Source of the DNA: Antennarius striatus
Lineage: Eukaryota > Chordata > Actinopteri > Lophiiformes > Antennariidae
NCBI RefSeq assembly: GCF_040054535.1
Contig: NC_090785.1
Location: forward strand, 20,527,001-20,591,000
Reading direction: 5' to 3'
DNA length: 64,000 nt
Positions 24,572 to 35,999 of this stretch are shown in pieces. How positions within the stretch are numbered: position 1 is the stretch's first letter; every line of letters starts with the position of its first letter. A program made the translations under genes and the position numbers. Below the pieces are notes generated by a model that was given only the letters and a program-made list of their open reading frames with translations, did not search any database and was not told the origin of the DNA.

Positions 24572-24841
24572 TCAGGAGGGGGTGACATCAGATGTCTTCA
24601 TTATGACACTTGCTCGCATCTCATGGGTGTGGCTGTTGGCAGGCGAGTCGATAGAGTTCTGGCCGTAGGCCGGCGTCCAGCCATCGGGGTGGTAGCTGAT
24701 GAGCGGCGACGGGTCCCGCGTGCTGGTGACCCGGAAGTTGGGTTTGCTGGAGTTGACGAAGGTGGCCATGCTGGGAAGTGAACACATGGGAACTCTGAGA
24801 ACCGATGGGCTGCAGTCCCGTCTCCAGACCACACTGACACC
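24572..24841 (-). CDS. irf2: irf2 coding exon 9 (C-terminal exon with stop)
   Basis: 270 nt, acceptor ccctgcag|GGTGTC, stop TGA at 24574-24572. It contains [17 protein letters not shown] and the C-terminal block [15 protein letters not shown], shortened by a few residues relative to the mammalian C-terminus. Confidence 0.95.
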   Translation of the reverse strand, partial: GVSVVWRRDCSPSVLRVPMCSLPSMATFVNSSKPNFRVTSTRDPSPLISYHPDGWTPAYGQNSIDSPANSHTHEMRASVIMKTSDVTPS

Positions 24842-26727
24842 CTGCAGGGGGAGGAAACACATTAGCGAGTGACGGATGGATGAATGATGTGTGAAGTTGT
24901 CTGGCAACTGTGCCAGCTTACAAAACAACAATAATGTAACACTTCTTGCTAGCCTAGTCTTCACATCCTGCACAGAAAGAGTTACAAGGGTTTCAAACCA
25001 AACACCATCCATTCCAGGTGGCTCTACATGTGAGTGAACCTCAGAAGAGCTGCAGTAGGGAACTACGATTGTGTGAAATCTAGCTGTACTACTGTCCTCG
25101 CTACTTGTTTTTAGCTAACGCAGCGCTGCGGCGCTAACAGAGGAGTAATGAGTGGGGGCAGCCACTGATGTTCAATCATCACTTCATGATACACGTGTGG
25201 CCGTAGGCGACCCCACACTCACTTGTGTCGCTGGGACACTGGACACGCTGGTCACCAAGGAAACAGGTCATGAGATTGTCAGAATCAGCAGATTCAACAG
25301 GAGGCAGAGAGTGAGTGAGTGGGAACAGTCCTGGATTCTTCCTCTTTCCATTTTTAGAAAAGACCGTAATTTCAACTTAAAAGTGTACCTGAAGCCCCCA
25401 AACCCATTAATCATGATCCAGACTAAGACCAGTGATATTAAACGTGTGATCTGTCCCACGCCCCCAACCCCCACCCCTTCCAAAATAAAACATCACAGCA
25501 GACTAAAGAATTACTCGACAGGTCAGAGGTAGGGTGTGTGAATTTGTGTCCACTATGTTGTCCTTCGGAAGACCCGTACTGTCCATGCTTGACTGCTACA
25601 GCAACCCCCCTCGTGTCAGTGTCTGTTCACATAATACACACTACACGCACACACACACAACACACACAACACACACACAGTGTGTAGCTCACCTCTTTAC
25701 TGTCCTCTGTGTCACTATCGGTGTCACTGGCTGCAGAAAAGAAGCACAAATACTTTAACATTGTGTGTTAACATTGTGCGTTAACACTGTGCGTTAACAT
25801 TGTGTGTGCAAAGGTTGTGCGCTAACATTGTATTGCGTGTGCTCCAGTTAACGTTGTGCATTAACATCATGCGTTAATGTTGCGCATTAACATTATGTTT
25901 TAACAGTTGTGTGTTAACATGGTGAGTTAACACTGTGTTATCATTGTGTATTAAACTTGTGTGTCTACATTGTGTGTTAACATGTGTTAACACTCGGCAC
26001 ATGTCAGGCGTCAGCAGCTGTCCTGCAGAGCCGCACAGCTCTTCTACCTGCACAGGCGTCAAACACGACGCCCATGAAGTTCGTCAAGTGGTGACTAAAA
26101 AGAGAACAACTTCCAACAACGAGGAAGAGATGCAGACGGAGTGATTAGGACCAAACTGGTTGATCCACCTCTGCCTGAATGACTGGTTGGGATGGAAACC
26201 AAGTGGAGCTATGAGTCGAACACGTCTCAAGCAAGTAATGAACGACATTAAAGAATCTAGCGCTTCAAATGGATTTCTCATTGAAGGACACTAAATTTCT
26301 ATGTGTAGCTCCAGTCTGGACTGTGACTGATTTAAACATTTCACCTAATGCATGAATGAATCCGAAATGCCAGAATGGATTCAACAGCCAGTAACTTCGG
26401 TTGTTGTCTGCCTATGATTGGGTAGTAAATCACCTCATGTTCAGAACCCAGAGCACGAAATAACGGTCAATACAACATCCGCAATGAACGCCAACGTCTG
26501 TCTGCACAGCCTGAACAGCCGAGAGGCCGTTCAGGCTGATTAAACCTGAACGGGCATCCTCGTCCTCATCATAACCTCGTGAGCTGAGCCTATTTACTAG
26601 CATTAGCCAACCATGTAACCTAGCATATTGCTGTCTTCTTTCTTATTCATATGTAGCTCATATTCTACCCGTTTACTTTAGTCCTGTACTGAAGTGTGTT
26701 ACAACATACATATACCTCAATCAAAAT

Positions 26728-26795
<68 letters not shown>

Positions 26796-29700
26796 CTCAC
26801 CTAAGCCTGAAGACACAGGGGAGATCTGTAGTGGGTAAGAGTGGGAGGAACTAACAGTCTGATCTTCATTCTCAGTGATCACTTCAATTGTCTGACAGAC
26901 GAATGGCAGCTGCTCACTGGTAATCACATGATCTTCTGCAGAACTGTGAATGGCTGTGATTGGACAGACAGGATATGTTATGACAGGCCAGAGTTTACCT
27001 CTGGAGAGCCGCCAGACCGGGTGACACATCTATTTTGACCAGGAACAAAAGTCCACAACCAATCAGGAACTGGTTAGGAACACTGAAGACATTACTACTA
27101 AATTGAAATTACCAAGCTAGCAAAACAAAAAATAAACAGAGCCTTGTTAAAAGGATGCTGTTAATAAAGTTGCTGTCAGGTTCAACCAACCTAGAACATT
27201 TAAGACACAGACATAAACATTTATATGGTCATGAGGTGTAATACAAAGAATAAAGGAATATAAAAGAGTAAATACAAGATAACTTATATACATTATTCTA
27301 ACAGTTGCCTAGACATTGGATTCATGTTTATTATATTTAGAAAGAAAAATGCAGTTTTATGCTAGCCGTATCTTTATATTTTTGTTGTTGCATTCAGCCA
27401 CCAGACCTTAATAATGACCTTAATGGTCTGTGAAAATATTGTCTAATGCTAAACCAGTCAGTGCGGTAAACGTTGGGGACCACTAGTTAAGAGTCCAGGT
27501 GATGCAATGCCCTCAGAAATGAGTTCATCCTGCTGTTATTGCATCAACATCACATCAACCAACATTCTGAAAAAGGGCCATGAAGTTTGGACACAATTAG
27601 TTGGAATGAGTTAAATGATTTAATGATAGAAAAACGTGAGAAAACATGTTATAGTTTCAATTTAAGAATGTAATAAATCAAAGTTCATAGACTCATTCTG
27701 GTTCCATGGCAAATTGTAGTTACTCTTAAAAAGTAGAAAATGCCAGTGTGTCTGTAAACAGAAAACACGTCATGTCCTGTGGACGTATTCATATGTGTGC
27801 TGTAAACGTTCCTGTCAACCATCACACAGGCAGAAACACGTTGCAGCTGTCAATCTGTCTGATGACAATGTGATACCTGAGGCGTGGTCCGTCACTGTCT
27901 GCTCTACTGTTTCCTGCTTGATCACTTCCTGTTTGCTTGTTTCCTGTTTGGTGTAGTCAATAGGTCCATTAGGATGAGTCCTGACCGGAGGCGGAGATGT
28001 TACCTAATGGGGAGGGGAGAAACAGATCTATAAATTTGACGGGGGCAGTGATCCTCAATCTTTAGTCATACACACATCAACACTCCCCAAACCAGCAGGA
28101 GGTGCTAGTTTGTATTTGAAAGTCAAAAAGAGAAACCAGAAGTCTTGGGTTTATAAGTGTGAACAAAGAATTACGATATTGTTGCCTACTCCCCAACGTT
28201 TTTAGGGGGTTCAGTAGGCTGAGGAGCTACTCAGAACCAGTGGTCTGAAAAGACGCAGTGGACTAAGGAGCTGAAGACGGACTTTGTCCTCAAGAGAGAT
28301 ATGTACTTTATGGATCTTTGACAGGAATTTACTGTTTTATAGCAGCTCACACAATCAAACCACACAACACGTCAACTCTCACATCTATATATGGCACTAA
28401 GGGTAAGCAATTAAAAGGATATGCAGTGGTTTTTTTTAAATATAAAAAATGAAAAAAATTCCAGTGAACAGGAATTATTGCATGTTAAATTCTGCTGCCC
28501 TTAAAAGCCACATAAAGTGTGTCATAAGGCGTAGAGACCATAAAACATGAAACAGCAGAGGGATAACAGAATCAATAAAACAGGCAGGAAGTGTCCCGTT
28601 CCTCAGAGGGACCAGCCAGTCAGGTGCGGTGATGATAAACCTCCAGGGCGCTGTGGGCGGGCCTTGTTCTTTATGATGCCAGCTTAGTGAGGGCTCCACG
28701 TCCAGCCACCTGCTGAAAAGTGTCGTCCCCCCCAAAAACCAGCACAGACAGCACCTAATGGTAGGTGCCCCCAGAGGCCTGCTGATGTCAGGGTCTGAAG
28801 CCCTGTTCTCAGACGAACCACCAGACACAAGATCTGAAGTACATCACGCATGACAATCCTACTGGCATTTCCCAAAATATTACTAAACTCCTGATTTAAA
28901 TTTTCTTTAATCATCTCCGACACAGTGGCTATGGTTTCAAATGATGCAACAGTGCGTTTTAAAAACATCTGTAGAACAGAGATGGCTGATAATTCTGTAC
29001 TTCTTCATAAACAGCAGCAGCAACACCAAGAAAAGGTTCTAAAACGTAGCGCTAAGAGAAGGTTCTAAAAGGTAGCGCTAAGAGAAGGTTCTAAAAGGTA
29101 ACACCAGGTTGGCTGTCACTTCAAGCAGGGAATCCACACCTGATCAGTCTTTTGAAACGAAAAGAACTGGTCATACTTTCAACATTTATAAGGTGAACTC
29201 TGCCCTTCAAACTAACGAAACCTTGTCAAATCAAAATGAATGTTTGTAAAACAAAGTCCAGTCAAACAAAGGAAATAGTACTTGGACATTTGTATATATT
29301 TTATGCTTTACAGAAATAGTAAGCCCAGTTAAAAAGTAACCTCCTGCAGTCACAATGTTTTAAATACCCTTCATGCTTAACGTGGATATCATGTCCTGTG
29401 TCGCTACTGTTTGATAACAGTACAATGGCGGTCTAATTCCACGGTGTGTGTGTGTATGTGTGTGGCTGGAACCAACAGAAATGATGTACTAATATCACAG
29501 CATCATATATTCACACATAAAAAACACAGCATGTTAATCACTCACCTTCCTTGTTACACGAGGGGCAACCACCTCCCCTGTTCGGTGGACGGGCTGCATG
29601 CGGACTTCACGCTGTTAAAGACGTTGTTTAGAGACAGAGGTAGAGATCAGTTCAGAGCTGTTTGCAGAACATAGAAACACACAACTACGACTATACCGCT

Positions 29701-32700
29701 AGAAAATTTACATACACCAGCAAAGACATGCCAGCCAATCTTCAACAGACTGGGCAAGACAGTTAAAAACAAGCTCATTTTGCCATCCCACAATTCACTT
29801 CCAGATGGAGGCAGCTCTGGATTTTCTTGAGCGTTGAGCGGAAGGACAGAACCAGAACGGAAGCTCAGTTTTTTCCTGCAGCTCCTCTGGGAAAAGTCCA
29901 ATGTGGAACAAGATGTGGTCCATCTTAGACTGACATTTCTAAACAAATATCAGTAGTCCTCAAGAGAGAACCTCCAATTTAGGAGCAATCAAAAATACGT
30001 TTCATCCTTCTTTTATCCATACCTGTGAAATTCTGAGCAGGCAAAGAATCCACAATGTATCTATGTACATGGAGACATTCACAAATATCGAGACTGAAGA
30101 CAATTGGGGTCAGGTTGAAACTTAGTGCGTCAGTGTGGTGGAAAACCTCAGTGGATTAAGCTTGATGTAGCCCCTACACCAGTGGTCTCTACTCCAGCTT
30201 GACATAGCCTCTACACCAGTGGCCTTTTCACCAGTGGTCCCCAAATGACCTGCGGACCGGTACCGGTCCGTGGGTCATTTGGTGCCGGGCCGCACAGAAA
30301 GAAAAAAATAATTTACACTACTTCTGTTTTATGTATTTTGGATTCTGAAAGATGCTTTATTTTGAAAAGTGACGACTGTGCATGCATCTGTCTAGCTTGA
30401 CAGGTCTCGGTCATGTGACAGGTTACCCCTAAATTAAGCGCCCACAACCACACCAGTGTTCTGGATTAAAGTCAAGGCAGATTATCCTGAAATCGCCCAA
30501 AGAGTATCGAAAACCCTGCTTCCATTTGCAACCTTTGTGAAGCGGGATTTTCTGCAGTGACCATAAAGAAAACACACTTCAGGTGTCATTGTCTCCCGTT
30601 ACCCCTAAATCAGCGGTCCCCAACCACTAATTCTCCTTATTGTAATTATTATCATTTGATTGACTTGTTCACCCCTTTATTGGAAATGATCAGTATTTCT
30701 CCTAAATTGAATGCACTGATTGTAAGTCGCTATATTTCAAAATAAACCTAATCATTGCAGTCACTTCAAGTTTTTAATATAATTATTTCTTGCAATTATT
30801 TTGTTTACAGAGATGTTTATTTATGAAAAAAAGTTTGTTTACCGTCTGTTGATGTCTGCATTTTACATAAAACCACTGCGGATGATTTATTATTAGAATA
30901 CAGTGGTCCTGGCATCATTAATGATTATCAAGCGAATGAAGGCCAGTCCGCCAACATATTGTCTTAGATGAAACAGATCTGTGGCGCAAAAAAGGTTGGG
31001 GATAACTGCTCTACACCACCAAGGAAAAAATTCATTCAGGAGAGGTGGAGATGTAGTTACATTACTGGTACTTAAGTATTTTATTTCGATTATCTGTTGT
31101 TTTTATGTCCTGTAATTGTTACTGGTCAGTTCTAGGGAATAGTACTTTTGTATTTAGAGTAGTAATGACATTTAAATGACCTCAAATGGTGAATATAGAT
31201 TGAAATTTAATAAATAACGACTTACAAACAATTAAACTTTTGAACAACCTGTCAGAACCAATTATGTTTGTATGTTGACAGCTACCTATATTTCATATTT
31301 TCATCCACTTCAACCTCTTTAAATACCTCTTTTGTTCCTTTCGGCCTCCCCTCCCTGTCCATCTTCTTCTTCCCTAAAGACAAATGAAGACAAAAACACA
31401 CACCTTTCATAAATAGAATTAACGCCCCATTATGTCTAACACCTGTATTTATACATAGCCGGGCTAAAAGCAGCCGCCTTCTGGATTTAACCAAGCAGAA
31501 AGGTGAAAGCTTCCACTCAAAAAATGTGAACCATGGGGCATCAAACCATAAATGAAGTCAACAGCAGCGCTACTGGCTAGCAGCTTATCAAGACAATGTT
31601 ACGGACAATGTCTACCACTAAATGTGGTCCTCAGAAATATTAGTGTGAGTGTTGAGAATTTGTGTACAATAAGAAAATATGGAAGTGAACTTATCAAAAA
31701 CAAACACCAGCCAGCCACGGGTAAACATCAGCACCCACCTTTCTTCAGGCTTCTCTCTGAGGAGGACAGCATCTTGTATACTCTAAATGCATTTGTTCCT
31801 TTTTTGATGCTTTTATCCTTCACCTCCTCGATGTCTGGAAGGCTGTTCATGGCACAACGGAAATTAGCCTTCCACGTCTTGGGATCTGGACGATCGATGC
31901 CCAGCTGGTATTTACCTGCACGCACACAGACACAGAAAACCAAACAAGATTATTTATTTGGAAAAATTACAATTGTATGGCAAAGTAGGAATGAATAATC
32001 ATTCCTACTTGATTCACATGATGTCTCATGTGAATCATGTTTTGGGTCATTCACTATTTGCTGAACTTCAATCCTGTTTCACTTTCCGCCCCAGTTTCAA
32101 ATTGGGAAAGTTCTGTTCAGATGCAATGTAATGATTTAGATTTACAAAAGCCAGATGTATGACTTCAAACACTTTAAAGACATCCTCATTATAATCCATG
32201 TCTATAATAAATTTTCTTCTCCTTTTGGCCCTTTCTGCAGGGGTCGCCGCAACAAATCAGTTGCCTCCATCTAACCCTGTCTTCTGCATCCTCTTCTCTC
32301 ACACCAACTACCTTCATGTCCTCTTTCACTACATCCATAAACCTCCTCTTTGGTCTTCCTCGAGGCCTCCTGCCTGGCAGTTCAAAACTCAGCATCCTTC
32401 TACCAATATATTCATTATCTCTCCTCTGGACATGTCCAAACCATCTCAGTCTGGCTTGTCTGACTTTGTCTCCAAAACATGTGCTGTCCCTCTGATGTAC
32501 TCATTCCTGATCCTATCTATCATGGTCACTCCCAAAGAGAACCTCAGCATCTTCATCTCTGCTACCTCCAGCTCTGTCTCCTGTCTTTTCCTCAGTGACA
32601 CCGACTCTAGACCAAACAACATCGTTGGTCTCACCACAGTTTTGTACACCTTTCCTTTCATTTTAGCTGAAACTCATTTATCAAATGTCCATGATAAATA

Positions 32701-33774
32701 TAAACCATGAATACAAGTAAAGCCGCAGACACAGTAGATTTTTTTTAAATCAACAACGCAAAAATTGGTATTTCCAAAAATTCAATGATGCATGTCTGTG
32801 AACGCTAACGATGAATGCCGGATACAAAAAACAACTGAAAATCATTTGTGGAACAAAAAACAAATCCCTTTATTATTGGCGTAGAACTGTAGCTTCTGGG
32901 AAGCATGAGATTTAAAGCCAGTGAAAGAAGAAGCAATGAGTGTCCAGTGCACTAGTGCAGCTCGGTGTGTTACCAGTATGTATGGCCCATCTCATGAAGA
33001 GGGGGGCATCCTTCTCCAGGTCCCAGCCGTGGCGTGCAGCATGCATCCATGGGATCTGGAAGATCCTCTTTTCCTGAAGACATGTAAATTTTAAACTCTC
33101 AAAATGAGATATAACAATTGTTATTTAAAATCTAATTATCATCAGTCATTTTCTTAACCCACTCAATCCGCCTACGCAGGTCGCGGGGGAGCCGGTGCCT
33201 ATCCCGGCAGTCTCAGGGCGTGAGGTGGGGGACACTCCGGGTACGACGCCAGTGTACCGCGGAGCCACATAGAAACAAACAATCAATCACACACACACTC
33301 ACTCATACGGTCAATTTGGGACCGGCCAATCAACCTGAGGCGCATGCTTTTGGAGGTGGTAGGAAGCCGGAGACCCCGGAGAACCCACACAGACACAGGG
33401 AGAGCATGCGAACTCTGCACAGAGCGGGACTTGAACTCGGGTCCGCTGTGTTGTGAGGCAACAGCGCTAACCACTGCGTCACCATGCTGCCCCTGCACCA
33501 CCTAGCCACCTAATATTAGTCCCAGTCTGCCAGAATGTCAAGCCTGATATCAAAATGTGTCAGATATTCCTTGTATAGTGCAAGCCCCTTGAAGCGACAA
33601 TATTCCCAAATTTCAAGAGCTGCAAGTTTGAGATAAAGGCAAGAATTGTCAAATCATATTCTAAATTAAACTGCAGAGATGCTCCACATTCTCCAGATGT
33701 AAGAAAAAGTATACTTTATTATCCCCTTAGGGAATTTTTTTTCCATTTTACTCACATCTATATATGTACAGGCA

Positions 33775-33821
<47 letters not shown>

Positions 33822-34819
33822 GCACCTCAACAGTGCTCAGGAGGTGAAGTGGCATCTCTCCAGCTACCAGTTCACACGTTTGCTTCACGTTTGCTACAAA
33901 ATCACAGCAGCATTCTTAGATTTGTTCCAGTTGAAATTAAATACTAAGGCCATGTCCACACATAGCCGGATCTTTTCGAAAACACAACTTTTTTCACCCC
34001 GCATAGAAAAAAATTTGCGTCCACAAGACAGCATTTTCAGAAAATCTCCGTCCACATGTAGCTGCATAAGTGCGTTGATCAACATGTTTAAAAGCAGGAC
34101 AACTCCGAGAACAACAGGAAAGGGGACTGGGACGTGTGGAAATTCCTCCTGGAGGACAACCTCCGTCACTGAGTTCTCCCACAAGCAGGTGGGAGAACTA
34201 TGGTCTGACCCAGAATTGCCGTCGCCGTCTTAGGCGAGGTACGTGAAAGAATGAATATGAATGAATAAATAGATAAACTTTATAGCTCATCAAGAAACAG
34301 ACAAATATTAAAGTGTCCAGTATGTTTATCAATGTGTCTTTAACGTGGAGCTGTTGTACATCAGAAAACAGCCGGTTTTAACTCTGTCCCTTCTGTTGTA
34401 TCTGAAGAAACGGCTCACACAAACTGATGTCACAGCGGTTTTTGTAACAGGGACATGCTCCCCGGATAGAAAAAGTTCTGGGTACAGCGTCCGCACGACA
34501 ACGCATACCTGACGTTTTCAAGAAGTTGCGTTTTCGTCCTGGATATCTGCGTTGTCATGTGGACGGAAGGCGTAACCGCAACAAAAAACATGCGTTTTTG
34601 AAAAGATCCGGCTACAGGTGGATGGGGTCTAAACTATCATTATTCAGTGTCAGTGTGCTCAGATAATGGCAGCGTCATTTGTTTTCCACATTGTTCCGCC
34701 CTCGTATGTACGAACACATCGGTGCCACTTACTTCGTTGACCCATTTAAGCCCTGGGATCTGACAGGAGTTGATCTGTTCCTCCAGCCACGGCCGCATCC
34801 TCATTCTCTCCACCGGCAT
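24572..34819 (-). CDS. irf2: Interferon regulatory factor 2, nine coding exons (spliced)
   Basis: IRF2 is a nuclear transcription factor that binds interferon-stimulated response elements; it mostly counteracts IRF1 and also activates some genes. Coding exons on the minus strand: 34819-34733, 33073-32974, 31915-31739, 31373-31327, 29611-29546, 28003-27877, 26935-26801, 25730-25693 and 24841-24572. All have AG/GT borders and their phases agree throughout, giving 1047 nt, 348 aa plus stop (human IRF2 is 349 aa from memory). The N-terminal IRF DNA-binding domain shows five conserved tryptophans at residues 11, 26, 38, 46 and 58, plus [20 protein letters not shown]. The C-terminal half keeps the family stretches [21 protein letters not shown] and [11 protein letters not shown]. 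The middle (exons 4-6) diverges from the mammalian protein. Introns contain LINE, hAT, SINE-like and MITE insertions but no exon is broken. Teleosts may have two irf2 copies; I cannot tell which this is. Confidence 0.95.
25639..25690. repeat. (CA)-rich tract next to irf2 exon 8 donor
   Basis: Interrupted cacacac/aacacac runs end two bases short of the donor hexamer of exon 8 (25693). Confidence 0.7.
25693..25730 (-). CDS. irf2: irf2 coding exon 8 (acidic mini-exon)
   Basis: 38 nt encode [13 protein letters not shown], the acidic Ser/Asp segment that matches the DSVPSDEES region of mammalian IRF2. The acceptor is ttttctgcag and the donor AAAGAG|GTGAGC. Phase fits both neighbours. Confidence 0.9.
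25757..26000. repeat. Imperfect minisatellite, ~13-14 bp unit, in irf2 intron
   Basis: Variants of gtgttaacattgtgc recur about 15 times with substitutions. It begins only 27 bp upstream (coding sense) of the acceptor of irf2 exon 8. Confidence 0.75.
26731..26794. repeat. (GT)32 microsatellite abutting irf2 exon 7 donor
   Basis: Uninterrupted dinucleotide repeat. On the coding strand it is (CA)n starting right after the donor sequence GTGAGA. Confidence 0.95.
26801..26935 (-). CDS. irf2: irf2 coding exon 7
   Basis: 135 nt encode [20 protein letters not shown] and [13 protein letters not shown], strongly resembling the mammalian IRF2 QISPVSS region. The acceptor is ctgcag and the donor TTAG|GTGAGA. 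A 64-bp (CA)n tract begins at intron position +7 on the coding strand. Confidence 0.93.
27877..28003 (-). CDS. irf2: irf2 coding exon 6 (KQE-rich region)
   Basis: 127 nt with acceptor ccccattag and donor CTCAG|GTATCA. It encodes a Pro-rich start and then repeated KQE motifs ([19 protein letters not shown]), the position where mammalian IRF2 has the sumoylatable IKQEP motif. Confidence 0.85.
29028..29106. repeat. 26-bp tandem repeat, three copies
   Basis: agaaggttctaaaaggtagcgcta-type unit repeated three times in an irf2 intron. Confidence 0.85.
29546..29611 (-). CDS. irf2: irf2 coding exon 5 (divergent middle region)
   Basis: 66 nt, phase 0 to phase 0, encoding [19 protein letters not shown] and three more residues. 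The acceptor is ttaacag|CGTGAA and the donor AGGAAG|GTGAGT. I do not recognise the peptide in mammalian IRF2. Support comes from clean splice sites and phase; it could be a cassette exon, since skipping it keeps the frame. Confidence 0.7.
30217..31008 (+). mobile_element. Non-autonomous hAT with 8-bp target duplication, copy 1
   Basis: Starts cagtgg..., contains gcggaccggtaccggtccgt near the left end, and ends ggttggggataactg. Flanked by CTCTACAC (30209-30216 and 31009-31016). It lies in an irf2 intron. It holds the uninterrupted site ccac-TAA-ttct at 30628 that is occupied by a MITE in copy 2. Confidence 0.88.
31327..31373 (-). CDS. irf2: irf2 coding exon 4 (basic linker)
   Basis: 47 nt encode [16 protein letters not shown], the lysine-rich tail of the DNA-binding domain. 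The acceptor is tctttag|GGAAG. I chose the donor GAG|GTATTT because it is the only one that keeps the frame into the next exons. A better-looking downstream donor at 31286 (TATAG|GTAGCT) would give a stop codon in either following exon. Confidence 0.8.
31739..31915 (-). CDS. irf2: irf2 coding exon 3 (recognition helix)
   Basis: 177 nt encode [19 protein letters not shown] through [10 protein letters not shown], including the DNA-recognition helix region of the IRF fold. The acceptor is gtgcag|GTAAAT and the donor AAAG|GTGGGT. It is the most conserved exon of the gene. Confidence 0.97.
32214..32684 (-). mobile_element. LINE family B 3' end, 5'-truncated, in irf2 intron
   Basis: Minus-strand reading: [54 protein letters not shown] and [12 protein letters not shown], the C-terminal end of an RTE-like protein. 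The 5' junction is a short snap-back inverted repeat (8-bp arms, 32676-32683 and 32692-32699). Confidence 0.88.
32974..33073 (-). CDS. irf2: irf2 coding exon 2 (DNA-binding domain)
   Basis: 100 nt encode [17 protein letters not shown] and on to RWAIHTG, carrying tryptophans 3-5 of the IRF domain. The acceptor is cttcag|GAAAAG and the donor ACTG|GTAACA, ending in phase 1. Confidence 0.97.
33145..33497 (-). repeat. tRNA-headed SINE-like repeat, copy 2
   Basis: Minus-strand copy of the 17274 repeat, in an irf2 intron. Its tRNA-like head is at the right (ccactgcgtcaccatgctgc) and the L2-like tail at the left. Confidence 0.75.
33708..33745 (-). repeat. Short LINE-tail fragment
   Basis: agtatactttattatcccct matches the common fish LINE 3' tail also seen near 47240, 51280 and 62357. 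Confidence 0.5.
33776..33819. repeat. (CA)n microsatellite
   Basis: Uninterrupted CA repeat of 44 bp in an irf2 intron. Confidence 0.95.
33948..34629. mobile_element. MITE, PIF/Harbinger-like, copy A (TAA target duplication)
   Basis: Starts ggccatgtccacacatagcc and ends, on the other strand, gaccccatccacctgtagcc. Both arms carry ggat.ttttcgaaaac-type sequence. Flanked by TAA (33945-33947 and 34630-34632). It lies in the irf2 intron about 100 bp from the start-codon exon. Confidence 0.85.
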
Positions 34820-34839
34820 TTTGGGACACGTCGTTTACT
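34733..34839 (-). CDS. irf2: irf2 exon 2 (start codon exon)
   Basis: The exon follows an acceptor ending in ggcag at 34841-34840, has 20 nt of 5' UTR, then the ATG at 34819-34817. It encodes [11 protein letters not shown]...LKWVNE (29 aa), the start of the IRF DNA-binding domain. The donor is GAA|GTAAGT. The ATG is chosen because the opening residues match the IRF1/IRF2 family N-terminus exactly. Confidence 0.95.
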
Positions 34840-35999
34840 CTGCCAATCATTTCCATTTGGGTTATTACATGGGTGAAACAAAAAAGACCCATTCATCCAA
34901 TATGCCTGTGGTTGTAACATTCATAACCAAGCTCCTTGTTTCACTTTACAGTCTGTGTTGTATAGAGTTGATGTCAGAAAGGATTGTCCAGAGTGAAAAG
35001 TCAGATCATGGTTTTGTGACAATAACGACCTAATCTGCATAGCCCACCCGTCACTTTAATTTACGCCTGTTCCTGGTGAGACAGTGATACTGATAGTCAG
35101 TGGAGCCATCCTCCACCATCCTGACTTACATCACATCTAACTGTGGGGTTATGATGGCTGTGGGCTGAGGTGATAAAGGTACGCAGGACACTCTCCGTGC
35201 TCAGCCCAATGGACACACACACCCACACACACACAGATCTCAGCCCGTCAAATGTGGTCACACAGCCTCAGTATCACAAACATACATGATCCTTTATGTG
35301 CCACACAGAATGGTTAACACTGTTCAGTACATACATGCTGGGGCCACATGACCTACACAACTACAACCACGATAAGGGTACAATGTCGGAAGTATAAGGA
35401 GTTTGAGTGGTGGTTCAAAAAATACATAATTTGCACCTGCAGCCATGTGACTAAAGAACATTTGCAATAGCTAATCTAAAACCTACAAATTTTCAAACCC
35501 TAATGACATCTTTGTAGTCCACAAATAGAATAGAATTTTAAGTGCTGATTTCAGACGATTTTGACATTTAGCTATTGATAGCTAAAATTGTGTCTACAAC
35601 TGGAAACAAATTATTCACCTCCATTACACCTCGGGTTTATTGGACAACATTCTGTCTATCAGTTGTTTGAAACGACCAACAAACAGGAGCATTTTAAATA
35701 GCTGGCTGGCTATGTTTAAGTTATAAAGCAGGCCATGTTACTAGTAAAAGAGTTTGACCTGACGCGAGCCGTCAAGTTGTCTGATTTCCTGACACACGAT
35801 TTGACACCTGAACGCAACCAAACACTGTAAACTAGTCACCAACTTAACCAGTTTAACCACGTTTAACACGCTTCTAACTCCACGTCCTGAAGGTTGTTTG
35901 GGGGGGAAAAACAGTCAGTGATGACATTACCCAGGTTTAACATGTCCGTGTCTGTGGTTCAACACTGACAGTGGGCTACACGTCACAAACAGGAGCGTT

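Noticed and set aside
24542..24860. Plus ORF and two extra minus-strand ORFs over the irf2 last exon
   Set aside because: Out-of-frame shadows of the irf2 exon.
25757..26000. Evenly spaced short repeats resembling a CRISPR array
   Set aside because: Imperfect eukaryotic minisatellite with no unique spacers, in a vertebrate intron.
28475..28968. Minus-strand ORFs of 94-117 codons within an irf2 intron
   Set aside because: No splice sites consistent with irf2 phase and no family resemblance.
31286..31327. Donor TATAG|GTAGCT as the main irf2 exon 4 border
   Set aside because: It creates an immediate stop with either following exon; the weaker GAG|GTATTT donor keeps frame through the whole gene. 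Kept as a finding only.
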